Notes under the pieces: generated by a model
Database searches by the model: none
What the model was told of the DNA's origin: nothing
The model's input: only the letters and a program-made list of their open reading frames with translations
Origin: Nocardioides astragali
GTDB taxonomy: Bacteria > Actinomycetota > Actinomycetes > Propionibacteriales > Nocardioidaceae
Length of the DNA: 64,000 bases
NCBI RefSeq assembly: GCF_024436375.1
Contig: NZ_JAFMZM010000003.1
Location: 791,386-855,385 of the forward strand
Direction: 5' to 3'
Program-made: the position numbers and the translations under genes
Shown here: positions 52,469 through 60,920 of the stretch, piece by piece
Position numbering within the stretch: position 1 is the first letter of the stretch
How the letters are laid out: each line of letters starts with the position of its first letter

Positions 52469-52999
52469 TTGGGCGTGGTCCCGGTCGTATCGTGGAGGCA
52501 TGTCCACCTCGGGCCTCACCCCTGCCCAGCCCTCAAGCTCCAGTTCCCGCAGTCACTGGCGGTCTATGACGACTACGCCGCCGCGCAGAAGAGCGTCGAC
52601 TTCCTCGCCGACGCCGACTTCCCCGTCGACCAGCTGATGATCGTCGGCACTGACCTCAAGCGGATCGAGCGGGTGACGGGCCGGCTGACGTGGTCGAAGA
52701 TCGCGGCCGGCGGCATCCTCTCCGGCCTCTGGCTGGGCATCTTCGTCGGTCTGATCTTCGCGCTGTTCACCAACGAGAACATCTGGCAGGTGCTGCTGAG
52801 CACCGCCTTCATGGGCGCGACCTTCGGCCTCGTGTGGGCGCTCACCGGCTACGCCTTCACCCGCGGTCAGCGCGACTTCTCCTCCGTCACGCAGGTCGTG
52901 GCGACGAAGTACGAGGTGCTCGTCGAGAACAAGCACGCCGCCCGTGCGCGTGAGCTCCTCGCGGGGCTGCCGGGCGCGCTGCCGGACCCGTTCGCGTAG
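52469..52999 (+). CDS. General stress protein 17M-like membrane protein, start region apparently frameshifted
   Basis: The conserved frame reads KLQFPQSLAVYDDYAAAQKS, LMIVGTDLKRIERVTGRLTW, two hydrophobic segments and a C-terminal VATKYEVLVENKHAARAREL, typical of the YflT/GSP17M-like family. The natural start appears to be the ATG at 52500, preceded by GGAGG and reading MSTSGLTPAQPSS. That frame leaves the conserved frame near 52530 and stops near 52640. A one-base loss or two-base gain there would explain it. As given, the only in-frame starts are TTG 52469 or GTG 52475. Confidence 0.65.
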   Translation: MGVVPVVSWRHVHLGPHPCPALKLQFPQSLAVYDDYAAAQKSVDFLADADFPVDQLMIVGTDLKRIERVTGRLTWSKIAAGGILSGLWLGIFVGLIFALFTNENIWQVLLSTAFMGATFGLVWALTGYAFTRGQRDFSSVTQVVATKYEVLVENKHAARARELLAGLPGALPDPFA

Positions 53000-53002
53000 G
53001 CC

Positions 53003-53938
53003 TCAGCGCCTGAGCGCGACGAGCACCGCTGCAGCCGCCGCGCCGGTGCCGACGTGGCGCGCCAGCCGCACCGCGCGGCCGATGTCGCCCGCGGTCGGTG
53101 GTGGTCCGTCGCCCAGCCGGACCCGGTCCTCGACACCGTGGGAGTAGTGGTTGCGGCCACCGAGGCGTACGCCGAGCGCGCCGGCGAAGGCGGCCTCGAC
53201 GACGCCGGCGTTGGGGCTCGGGTGCCGCCGGGCGTCGCGGACCCACGCCGCGATGGCGGCCCTGGGTCGCCCTCCTACCGTGGGGGCGAGGCCGGCAGCG
53301 AGGAGCCCACTGAGCCGCGCGCCGGGCAGGTTGAGGAGGTCGTCGAAGCGCGCCGACGCCCAGCCGAAGCGGCGGTAGCGTTCGCCGCGATGGCCGACCA
53401 TCGCGTCCAAGGTGTTGGCGGCGCGGTAGCCGAGCAGCCCAGGGACGCCGAGCACCGCGCCCCACACGAGCGGTGCGACCACCGCGTCGGAGGTGTTCTC
53501 CGCGACCGACTCGACACAGGCCCGGCTGACCTCGCTCCCGTCGAGGACGCTCGTGTCACGGCCGACGAGGTGGGTGAGCCGCTGTCGAGCGCCGGACAGG
53601 TCGTCGGCGGCGAGGAGGTCGTGGACGGCCGTCGCCTCCCGGCCGAGTGAGGTGCCGCCGAGCACGGTCCACGTGGCGGCGGCCGTGAGGAGGGTGTGGA
53701 CGACGGGGTGGCCCGTCGACCGTCGCTCGACTGCGGCGCCGAGCGCCGTGACGCCCCCGGCCAGGACGACCAGGTGGACGACGCCGCGGGCCCGCGAGTC
53801 GGCGTACGTCCGCGTCTCCAGGGCGGCGGCGACGCGGCCGAACCCCGCGACGGGATGGGCGCGCCGCGGGTCGCCGAAGCGGCGGTCGGCGAGGTGGCCG
53901 AGCGCGATGCCCAGCGCCCGGCTCACCCCCACTGACAC
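53003..53938 (-). CDS. cobD: Adenosylcobinamide-phosphate synthase
   Basis: Attaches aminopropanol phosphate to cobyric acid. A 311-residue membrane enzyme (CbiB/CobD family) with DRRFGDPRRAHPVAGFGRVA, SRACVESVAENTSDAVVAPL and the YRAANTLDAMVGHRGERYRRFGW region (split here as YRAANTLDAMVGHR and YRRFGW). The GTG at 53938 follows GAGGT and lies 8 bases after the cbtA stop. It ends a riboswitch-controlled operon cbtB-cbtA-cobD. Confidence 0.95.
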   Translation of the reverse strand: MSVGVSRALGIALGHLADRRFGDPRRAHPVAGFGRVAAALETRTYADSRARGVVHLVVLAGGVTALGAAVERRSTGHPVVHTLLTAAATWTVLGGTSLGREATAVHDLLAADDLSGARQRLTHLVGRDTSVLDGSEVSRACVESVAENTSDAVVAPLVWGAVLGVPGLLGYRAANTLDAMVGHRGERYRRFGWASARFDDLLNLPGARLSGLLAAGLAPTVGGRPRAAIAAWVRDARRHPSPNAGVVEAAFAGALGVRLGGRNHYSHGVEDRVRLGDGPPPTAGDIGRAVRLARHVGTGAAAAAVLVALRR

Positions 53939-53946
53939 GTGGTACC

Positions 53947-54735
53947 TCAGAGCGACGCGGCGAGCTCGCGCCGGGCCCGGACCGCGTCGTGCTGCCGCCA
54001 CGTGCGGTCCACCAGGACCGTCAGGGCGGCGCCGATGACCGCCCACAGGGCGAGCAGGGTCAGCAGCGACGCGACACGGAAGTCCCAGAGGAGGCCGGCC
54101 GGGAAGTCGCCGAGCTCGTCGACCTTCGGGAACGCGAGGGCGGCGACGACCACGATGACGGCGTACGTCGCGGCGCCGGCGACGACGCCCGGCACCCCGC
54201 TCCACAGGCGTACGGCCGCGCGGGCCACCGCCACTGCCGCGAGCACGGCGAGCACCGAGACCGCGAGGAACCCGAAGTAGAGCGCGGTGCGGTTGTCGAT
54301 GGTCTCGCCGGACCCGACGGCCGGAGGTGTCGCGGGGTACTTGAGGAACGGCACGACGCTGAAGGAGACCGCGCCCAGTAGCGCGACGAGCGCCGTGCTG
54401 GCCGCGGGTCGCAGCCCGCCGAGCCGGCCGAGGCCGACGGCGGCGAGCAGGCCTGTGAGTCCGCCCAGCACCACGCCGATGGCGAGGGTGCCGGTGGCCA
54501 GGCCCAGGGTCGACTGCGTGGCGCGGGTGACGACCGCGTCCTCGTCGTCGTGGGAGTGGCCCGCGGCTGGGTCGTCACTGTGCTCGTGGTCGGCTGCCGT
54601 GGCGCCGGCAGCCTCCTCGAGCGCGATGGCCCGGTCGACCTGGGGCTCCCCGACGGTGTACGCCACGACGAACGCGGCGATCCCGGCGAGGAGACCGGCG
54701 ACGAGACCCTGGACCAGGAAGGTTCGGGTGCTCAT
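53947..54735 (-). CDS. cbtA: CbtA, cobalt-uptake membrane protein
   Basis: A 262-residue membrane protein with about five helices. A His/Asp-rich loop (DHEHSDDPAAGHSHDDEDAV) after the first helix is characteristic of CbtA and likely binds cobalt. It works with CbtB, encoded 10 bases upstream, to import cobalt for cobalamin. Expression is under the B12 riboswitch ahead of cbtB. Confidence 0.93.
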   Translation of the reverse strand: MSTRTFLVQGLVAGLLAGIAAFVVAYTVGEPQVDRAIALEEAAGATAADHEHSDDPAAGHSHDDEDAVVTRATQSTLGLATGTLAIGVVLGGLTGLLAAVGLGRLGGLRPAASTALVALLGAVSFSVVPFLKYPATPPAVGSGETIDNRTALYFGFLAVSVLAVLAAVAVARAAVRLWSGVPGVVAGAATYAVIVVVAALAFPKVDELGDFPAGLLWDFRVASLLTLLALWAVIGAALTVLVDRTWRQHDAVRARRELAASL

Positions 54736-54745
54736 CCCGCGCGCG

Positions 54746-54979
54746 TCAGTGGCAGGGGAAGCCGAGCAGGTGCCGGCCGTCGTGGACCCACTCGTGGATC
54801 GCGGTGCCCTCGGGGATGGTGATCGCGCCCTGCGCCGAGCTGATCAGCACGAGCACGGACATGGCGAACAGGGCGCCGAAGGCGAGCCAGGGAGCGAGCT
54901 CCCGGGCCGGGATGACGAGGTCGGACGGAGCTGAGCCCGCACCTGAGATCGAGGTGGGGCTGGAGATGGCGTGCGCCAT
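54746..54979 (-). CDS. cbtB: CbtB, cobalt-uptake subunit
   Basis: A 77-residue single-span protein. A membrane helix (WLAFGALFAMSVLVLISSAQ) is followed by the metal-binding C-terminus HEWVHDGRHLLGFPCH, diagnostic of CbtB. AGGAGG precedes the ATG, about 50 bases after the riboswitch. Confidence 0.95.
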   Translation of the reverse strand: MAHAISSPTSISGAGSAPSDLVIPARELAPWLAFGALFAMSVLVLISSAQGAITIPEGTAIHEWVHDGRHLLGFPCH

Positions 54980-55026
54980 GGTTCCTCCTTCGGGATGAAA
55001 GCGTCCCGGGTAGTGGGGATTGACTT

Positions 55027-55124
55027 CCAGTCCGTCGGGTCTGACTTCACCGCTCCTTTGTGCTTTGGAGCGGTGTCACAGTAGCGCCACTGTGCCGGAT
55101 TCCCACCGGCTTCCTCAGGACTGG
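55027..55124 (-). ncRNA. Cobalamin (B12) riboswitch upstream of cbtB-cbtA-cobD
   Basis: On the minus strand the core reads GAAGCCGGTGGGAATCCGGC, then ACAGTGGCGCTACTGTGA, and ends GGTGAAGTCAGACCC. P1 is closed by GGACTGG (55118-55124, plus-strand view) with CCAGTCC (55027-55033). AdoCbl binding would switch off the cobalt-uptake operon. The last 78 bases of the preceding cobB-cobC reading frame lie inside this aptamer. Confidence 0.9.
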
Positions 55125-57533
55125 GTGCGTGGAGCGTAGCGCACCCAGCAGGTCGTCGGTGACCGGCGTGCGCCGGGCGCTGATGCGGACCCATGAGTCG
55201 TCGAGGCCGGGGAAGGTGTCGGCTCTGCGGACCGCGAAACCCAGGCTGCGCAGGACTTCCCGGCTTCCTCGTCCCGTCCTGGCCAGCACGAAGGGAGCGG
55301 TGCTGGGGACCGTCTCGATGCCGAGCTCCTCGAGTCCCTGCGCGAGGTGGTCGCGCCTGTGGGCAAGCTCCTCGGCTCTCCTCCTGGCCTCGTCCCGTGC
55401 CGTCTCGGTGCTGGTGGCGACGAGCGCGGCGATCGCCGGCGCGGAGACCGACCAGGGTGTCTGGAGCGCGCGCAGGTCGGCGACGAGGTGAGGCTCGGTG
55501 AGGAGGTAGCCGGCGCGGATGCCGGGGATCGACCAGATCTTGGTGAGGCTGCGGAGCACGACGATGCCGGGCACCCGTTCGTCGGCCAGCGTCTCGACCT
55601 CGTCGTCGAGGAAGGCCTCGTCGACCACGACCAGCCGGCCAACCCTCGCGAGGCTCGTGATCGCGGAGGCGGGGTGGCGTACGCCGGTGGGGTTGGTCGG
55701 GTTGCCGATGACCACGAGGTCGGCGTCGTCGGGCACCTGCCTCGGGTCGAGGCGGAACCCGTCGTCGTGCGTCAGGACGACCTGACCGGGCGCGTGCCCG
55801 GCGGTGCGCAGCGCGACCTCGGGCTCGGTGAACTGGGGATGTACGACGACCGCGTGTCGCCACGGCCGCAGCCTCGCGACGAGGGTGAAGGCCTCGGCGG
55901 CGCCGGCGGTGGCGAGGACGTCGCCGGTGCCGCGCCCGTGCCTGCGCGCCACGGCCGTCTCGGCCGCGCTTGCGTCGGGATAGCTGTCCGAGTCCGTGAT
56001 CGAGTCGGCCAGCGCGCGGTCGAGCCAGCGCGGGCGGGGACCGTCGAAGACGTTGACGGCGAGGTCGACCAGGCCGGGCGTGGCCTCGCGGTCGCCGTGG
56101 TGGCGCAGGTCCGGGCCGGCGTACGCCGCCGCTGCCGCCGCGAAGCGCTGCGCAAGCTGCGGGTGGCCGGCCCAGTGGGTGTGGAGGTAGGACGCGTGCA
56201 GAGTCGATGTCGCCACGCCCGCAGGGTCGGGCATCAGCCAGGCCGGGTCGCCGTCGTCGACGCCCGTGAGGTGAGTGCGGTGGAACTCGTGGCCGGTGAC
56301 CTGCTCGCCCGCGCGGCTCAGCAGGTTGTCGGTCGGAGTGGTGGCGGTGCGGTAGGACAGCGTCAGCCTCGGCGCCATCTCAGCAGCCGCGGCGATCGCA
56401 CCGACCATCGGGACGGCCGGCCCCTCGGGTCCCCGCACCGACTCGCAGAGGTAGAGCAGCCCGGCGCACTCGGCGACCGTGGGCAGTCCCCGGCCGATCG
56501 ACGTACGGATGTCGCGCCGGAGGCGCTCGTTGGCGCCGAGCTCGGCGGCGTGCATCTCCGGGAAGCCGCCGCCGAGGTAGAGCCCCGTCGTGCCCTCCGG
56601 GAGCCGTGTGTCGATGAGCGGGTCGAGCTCCACGATCTCGGCCCCGGCCGCGCGCAGGAGCTCGACCGTCTCGGCGTAGCGGAACGTGAAAGCCCGGCCT
56701 CCCGCGACCGCGATGCGCGCGCCCTTCGCGCCGTTGCCTCCGCTCGGTAGTCCGCTGCGGAACGCCGGTGTCTCGGACGCTCCGCCTGGCCTTTCGCAGC
56801 GGACTACCTCGACGGACGGGTCCCAGGGAGTCTCGCGCAGGTCCGGCGCCGCCGACGCGAGGCGTACGACCCGCTCGAGGTCGACCGCCCCGGCGATCTG
56901 CGCCGCCAGCCGGTCGAGCGCGGCCGCGGCATCCGCCCGCTCCGCCGCCGGCACCAGCCCCAGATGACGCGACGGAGCCTCGATCCCGTCGTCGCGCTGG
57001 AGGGTGCCGAGCACCGGCAGCCGGTCGCCGATGGAGCGCACCACCTCCTCCGCATGCCGCTCGGAGCCGGCCTTGTTGAGGATCACGCCGACCACGTCGA
57101 CCGGCGGCTGCGCCCACGTCATCAGCCCGTGGATCGTCGCGGCGATGGTGCGCGACGCCGACGAGATGTCGACGACCAGGATCACCGGAGTGCGCGTGAC
57201 GGCGGCGACGTGGGCGGTCGACGCGAAGCCGTCGCCACCGATCTGGCCGTCGTACAGGCCCATCACGCCCTCGATGACGGCCAGGTCCGCGCCGGCGGCG
57301 CCGTGCAGCAGCAGCGGGACGAGGCGCTTCTCGCCGACGAGGTGCGGGTCGAGGTTGCGGCCGGGGCGGCCGGTGGCGAGCGCGTGGTAGCCGGGGTCGA
57401 TGTAGTCGGGGCCGACCTTGTGGCCGCTAACGGTGTGGCCGGCGCGGGCGAGCGCGGCCATCAGGCCGGTGGCGACGGTGGTCTTGCCGTGGCCGGAGGC
57501 CGGGGCGGCGACCATCAGTCGCGGGAGGCTCAC
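55047..57533 (-). CDS. cobB-cobC: Fused cobyrinate a,c-diamide synthase and CobC-like aminotransferase
   Basis: An 828-residue fusion. Residues 1 to about 450 are CobB: P-loop ASGHGKTT, KVGPDYIDPGYH, and a glutamine amidotransferase with Cys in AECAGLLYLCE. The remainder is a PLP-dependent CobC/HisC-like enzyme with Lys in RSLTKIWSIPGIRAGY and NPTNPTGVRHP, for the aminopropanol arm. The GTG start overlaps the cobO stop. An in-frame palindromic repeat adds about 21 residues between the two CobB halves. The C-terminal 26 codons lie within the downstream riboswitch. Confidence 0.93.
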   Translation of the reverse strand: MSLPRLMVAAPASGHGKTTVATGLMAALARAGHTVSGHKVGPDYIDPGYHALATGRPGRNLDPHLVGEKRLVPLLLHGAAGADLAVIEGVMGLYDGQIGGDGFASTAHVAAVTRTPVILVVDISSASRTIAATIHGLMTWAQPPVDVVGVILNKAGSERHAEEVVRSIGDRLPVLGTLQRDDGIEAPSRHLGLVPAAERADAAAALDRLAAQIAGAVDLERVVRLASAAPDLRETPWDPSVEVVRCERPGGASETPAFRSGLPSGGNGAKGARIAVAGGRAFTFRYAETVELLRAAGAEIVELDPLIDTRLPEGTTGLYLGGGFPEMHAAELGANERLRRDIRTSIGRGLPTVAECAGLLYLCESVRGPEGPAVPMVGAIAAAAEMAPRLTLSYRTATTPTDNLLSRAGEQVTGHEFHRTHLTGVDDGDPAWLMPDPAGVATSTLHASYLHTHWAGHPQLAQRFAAAAAAYAGPDLRHHGDREATPGLVDLAVNVFDGPRPRWLDRALADSITDSDSYPDASAAETAVARRHGRGTGDVLATAGAAEAFTLVARLRPWRHAVVVHPQFTEPEVALRTAGHAPGQVVLTHDDGFRLDPRQVPDDADLVVIGNPTNPTGVRHPASAITSLARVGRLVVVDEAFLDDEVETLADERVPGIVVLRSLTKIWSIPGIRAGYLLTEPHLVADLRALQTPWSVSAPAIAALVATSTETARDEARRRAEELAHRRDHLAQGLEELGIETVPSTAPFVLARTGRGSREVLRSLGFAVRRADTFPGLDDSWVRISARRTPVTDDLLGALRSTHPVLRKPVGIRHSGATVTPLQSTKER
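56746..56808. repeat. Dispersed palindromic repeat inside cobB
   Basis: GGTAGTCCGCTGCG (56746-56759) and CGCAGCGGACTACC (56795-56808) are perfect 14-bp complements, extended by a G.T and two A-T pairs. The core arms match 20834-20894. It is read through in frame as part of VVRCERPGGASETPAFRSGL. Confidence 0.85.
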
Positions 57534-58144
57534 CACTCGATGCCTCGCTGGCCCTTCTGCCCGACATCCATCGGGTGCTTGACCTTGCCCATCTCGGTGA
57601 CGAGGTCGGCGGCCTCGACCAGGCGCGGGTCGGCGTTGCGGCCGGTGATCACGACGTGCTGGCGGCCGGGGCGCTCGACCAGCGCGGTCACGACGTCGTC
57701 GACGTCGACCCAGCCCCACTTCATCGGATAGGTGAACTCGTCCATGACGTAGAGGTCGTGCCGCTCCTCGGCCAGCGCGCGCTTGATCTCGTCCCAGCCC
57801 TCGGCCGCGGCCGAGGCGTGGTCGTCCTCGGTCCCGCCCTTGCGCGACCACGACCAGCCGGCGCCCATCTTGTGCCAGGTGACCGGCCCGCCCTCGCCGG
57901 TCTCCTCGTGGAGCCGGCCGAGCCGCTCGAGCACGGTCTGCTCGCCGATGCGCCACTTCGCGGACTTCACGAACTGGAAGACCCCGATGTCGAAGCCCTG
58001 GTTCCAGCCGCGCAGCGCGAGGCCGAAGGCGGCCGTCGACTTGCCCTTTCCGTCGCCGGTGTGGACCACGACGAGCGGCCGGTTGCGGCGCTGGCGCGTG
58101 GTGAGGCCGTCGTCGGGGACGGTGGCCGGGACTCCCTGTGGCAC
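57530..58144 (-). CDS. cobO: Cob(I)yrinic acid a,c-diamide adenosyltransferase
   Basis: Transfers adenosyl from ATP to the cobalt of the corrin. The 204-residue CobO/BtuR protein has P-loop GDGKGKST, FQFVKSAKWRIGEQ and MDEFTYPMKWGWV. The GTG at 58144 lies one base after the bluB stop. It is coupled to cobB-cobC by GTGA. Confidence 0.95.
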   Translation of the reverse strand: MPQGVPATVPDDGLTTRQRRNRPLVVVHTGDGKGKSTAAFGLALRGWNQGFDIGVFQFVKSAKWRIGEQTVLERLGRLHEETGEGGPVTWHKMGAGWSWSRKGGTEDDHASAAAEGWDEIKRALAEERHDLYVMDEFTYPMKWGWVDVDDVVTALVERPGRQHVVITGRNADPRLVEAADLVTEMGKVKHPMDVGQKGQRGIEW

Positions 58145-58145
58145 G

Positions 58146-58799
58146 TCAGCTCCTCCAGCTCTCGAAGTGGATGGCCTCGTCGAGCGGCCGCCCGTCGCGC
58201 CAGCCGTGCCGGACCAGGTCGGGCACCTCCTGCAGCCGGGTGACGTGCCCGAGGCAGAGCCACGCGACCGGACGTACGCCGTCGGGCAGGCCGACGAGGT
58301 CGGCGAGGAACTCCTCGCGGTAGAACGAGACCCACCCCACGCCGAGCTCCTCGGCGGTGGCGGCGAGCCAGAGGTTCTGGATCGCGAGGCAGGTGGAGTA
58401 GAGGCCGGTGTCGGCGATCGCGTGCCGTCCGAGCACGTGCTGCCCGCCGCGCTCCGGGTCGTACGTCACCACGACGCCGAGGCCCGACTCCCGGATTCCC
58501 TCGACCTTGATCCTGCCGAAGGTCTCCCGTCGGTCCGGCGGGAGCTCGTCGGCGAAGGTCTGCCGCTCCGTCTCGACGTGCTCGGCAAACCGGTCGCGCT
58601 TGTCCTCGTCGAAGACGAGCACGAAGTCCCACGGCTGGCTGTGCCCGACGCTCGGCGCGGAGTGGGCGGCGTCGAGGACGCGGCGCAGCGTCTGCAGGGC
58701 GACGGGCTTGCCGCTGAACTCGGCGCGTACGTCGCGGCGGCGCGCGATGACGTCGTACAGGTCCTGACTGAGTGTGGGTGTTCTCATGGGGGAGTTCAT
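58146..58799 (-). CDS. bluB: 5,6-dimethylbenzimidazole synthase
   Basis: Cleaves reduced FMN with oxygen to make the lower ligand of cobalamin. A 217-residue nitroreductase-fold enzyme with the BluB features RRDVRAEFSGKPV, SAPSVGHSQPWDF, the Asp in ADTGLYSTCLAIQNLWLAA and GWVSFYREEF. The ATG overlaps the chelatase stop (ATGA). Confidence 0.95.
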   Translation of the reverse strand: MNSPMRTPTLSQDLYDVIARRRDVRAEFSGKPVALQTLRRVLDAAHSAPSVGHSQPWDFVLVFDEDKRDRFAEHVETERQTFADELPPDRRETFGRIKVEGIRESGLGVVVTYDPERGGQHVLGRHAIADTGLYSTCLAIQNLWLAATAEELGVGWVSFYREEFLADLVGLPDGVRPVAWLCLGHVTRLQEVPDLVRHGWRDGRPLDEAIHFESWRS

Positions 58800-60886
58800 G
58801 CGACCCGAGCGACGCCCGCCAGCGCCTGGGCGCTGACCTCCGCGATCGGCAGGTGAGTGGCCTGCATGGCTGCGGCGAGCTGGCCGGCGAGCCCGAGCCG
58901 CATCGGCCCCTGCTCGCAGTCGACGACGACCGCGCTGATGCCGTGCTCGGCGATCCAGCCCGCGGCGGCCCGGCTGCGGTTGACGGCGTCGGGTCCGTGC
59001 GTCGCCCTGCCGTCGGTGATCACGATGAGCAGCGGACGCCTGCGCGGATCGCGCACCTTCTCGACCCGCAGGACCTCGACCGCGGTCAGCAGCCCCTCCG
59101 CGAGCGGCGTACGTCCGCCCGCCGGCAGGTCGGCGAGGCGCTTGGCGGCGATGTCGACCGAGTGGGTCGGCGGCAGCGCGACGTCGGCCGAGTCGGCCCG
59201 GAAGGTGACCAGTCCGACCTTGTCGCGGCGTTGGTAGGCGTCGAGCAGCAGGCTGAGGATCGCGGTCTTGACCTGCTCCATCCGCTTGCGCGCGGCCATC
59301 GAGCCGGACGCGTCGACGCAGAAGAGCACGAGGTTGGCCTCGCGTCCCTCGCGTCGGGCTGTCCGCAGGTCGCTGTCGTGGAAGACCAGGCGGCCGTCGG
59401 TCCGACCCCGTGCCCGCTGGTGCGGCGCTGCGGCGCGGATCGTCTCGACGAGGTGGAGGCTGCCGTGCTTCTCGCCCTGCGGCTCGGCCCCGATACGCCG
59501 GCCGTTGGTCGTGAGGGCGCGGCTGCGCTTGCCCGACTCCCCGGCCCCGGTGCCGGTGACCTCGAACCGGCGCACCTGGTAGGGCGCAGCGGACCCGACG
59601 ACACTCTCCATCGTTGGTCGAGGGGGGCGCTCAGCGCCCGTCACGAGACCCTCGTCCTCACTCGTCGGCTGATCCGGGCGGTCCCCATCGCCAGCCCCAT
59701 CCGATCCGCCGTCCTCCCCCTCCGTTGGTTGAGGAGGGCGCTCTGCCCCATCCGTGGGTTGAGGAGGGCGCTCCGCGCCCGTCTCGAAACCAGACTCATC
59801 GGACTCGTCAGCTCCACCCTCGGGTCCCTGCGGAGCAGGCGGCTCCGGATCGGGCTCCTCGTCCCCGAGGACCTGGTCGAGCAGGTCCTCGTCCAGCCCC
59901 GGCGCGTCGAACGGATTCCTCCGCCGCCGGTGCGGCAGCGCGAGCAGCGCCGCCTGGCGGATGTCGGCCCGGGTGACGTGGGTCCGGCCGTGCCACGCAG
60001 CGTGCGCGATCGCCGTACGCGTGGTGACGATGTCGGCGCGCATCCCGTCGACCTCGAAGGCGGCGCAGACCTCGGCGACCTTGGTGAGCACCGCGTCTGT
60101 GAGCTCGACCTCCGGAAGCAGCTTGCGGGCGGCCACGATCCGGTCGGTCAGCGCGCGCTCGGCGTCGGCGTACGACGCGACGAAGGCAGTCGGGTCGGCG
60201 TCGAAGGCGAGTCGGCGGCGTACGACCTCGGCGCGCAGCTGCGGGTCGCGCGGCGCGGCGATCTCGACGGTGAGGCCGAAGCGGTCGAGGAGCTGAGGGC
60301 GGAGCTCGCCCTCCTCGGGATTCATGGTGCCGACGAGCACGAAGCGGGCGGCGTGGGCGACCGAGACGCCGTCGCGCTCCACGGTGGAGCGGCCCATCGC
60401 CGCGGCGTCGAGCAGCAGGTCGACGAGGTGGTCGTGGAGCAGGTTGACCTCGTCGACATAGAGGATGCCGCGGTGGGCGCGGGCAAGCAGGCCGGGCTCG
60501 TACTCGGCCACGCCGTCGGCCAGGACCTTCGAGAGGTGCAGCGAGCCGAGCACGCGGTCCTCGGTGGCGCCGACGGGCAGCTCGACGAGGCGTACGGGCC
60601 GGGTCTCGGTCTCGGCTTCGAGAGGCCATCTGTTGTCCGGGCCTGGGCCGTCGGGCGAGGTGTCCCCGGGGGCACTCGCGAACCGGTCGCCGGCCACCAC
60701 CTCGATCGGCGGCAGCACGGAGGCGAGGGCGCGGACGGTCGTGGACTTGGCCGTGCCCTTCTCGCCGCGCACGAGCACGCCGCCGACCTCCGGGGAGATC
60801 GTGGTGAGGATCAGGGCCAGCGTCATGTCGTCGCGCTGGCCCACCTGGGGGGCGACGACGGCGGACAGGGGGTAGTGCAGTGGCAT
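58796..60886 (-). CDS. Fused ChlI/ChlD-type metal chelatase subunit (Mg/Co chelatase)
   Basis: A 696-residue protein. An AAA+ ChlI-like half has Walker A GEKGTAKST and Walker B ILYVDEVNLL. An acidic/Pro-rich linker follows, then a ChlD-like integrin-type VWA domain with MIDAS CVDASGSMAA. In cobalamin clusters such fusions are taken to power cobalt insertion with CobN, which is not in this window. ATG 60886 gives the usual MPLHYPLSAV start; an ATG at 60916 just after the riboswitch is also in frame. The linker contains three copies of a dispersed repeat. Confidence 0.92.
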   Translation of the reverse strand: MPLHYPLSAVVAPQVGQRDDMTLALILTTISPEVGGVLVRGEKGTAKSTTVRALASVLPPIEVVAGDRFASAPGDTSPDGPGPDNRWPLEAETETRPVRLVELPVGATEDRVLGSLHLSKVLADGVAEYEPGLLARAHRGILYVDEVNLLHDHLVDLLLDAAAMGRSTVERDGVSVAHAARFVLVGTMNPEEGELRPQLLDRFGLTVEIAAPRDPQLRAEVVRRRLAFDADPTAFVASYADAERALTDRIVAARKLLPEVELTDAVLTKVAEVCAAFEVDGMRADIVTTRTAIAHAAWHGRTHVTRADIRQAALLALPHRRRRNPFDAPGLDEDLLDQVLGDEEPDPEPPAPQGPEGGADESDESGFETGAERPPQPTDGAERPPQPTEGEDGGSDGAGDGDRPDQPTSEDEGLVTGAERPPRPTMESVVGSAAPYQVRRFEVTGTGAGESGKRSRALTTNGRRIGAEPQGEKHGSLHLVETIRAAAPHQRARGRTDGRLVFHDSDLRTARREGREANLVLFCVDASGSMAARKRMEQVKTAILSLLLDAYQRRDKVGLVTFRADSADVALPPTHSVDIAAKRLADLPAGGRTPLAEGLLTAVEVLRVEKVRDPRRRPLLIVITDGRATHGPDAVNRSRAAAGWIAEHGISAVVVDCEQGPMRLGLAGQLAAAMQATHLPIAEVSAQALAGVARVA
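59616..59792 (-). repeat. GGTTGAGGAGGGCGC palindromic repeats in the chelatase linker
   Basis: Three copies lie at 59616-59650, 59727-59749 (partial) and 59757-59792. The consensus runs GGTTGAGGAGGGCGCTC then GCGCCCGTCTCGAAACC and is an imperfect palindrome. In the protein the copies give the repeated GAERPPQPT motif. Confidence 0.8.
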
Positions 60887-60920
60887 GGGGGCTCCCGCTC
60901 TCGTTGCCAGCTTCATGGGT

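Noticed and set aside
54980..55026. A second riboswitch or terminator hairpin next to cbtB
   Set aside because: GGGACGC and GCGTCCC-like elements form part of the expression platform of the B12 riboswitch, so no separate element is needed.
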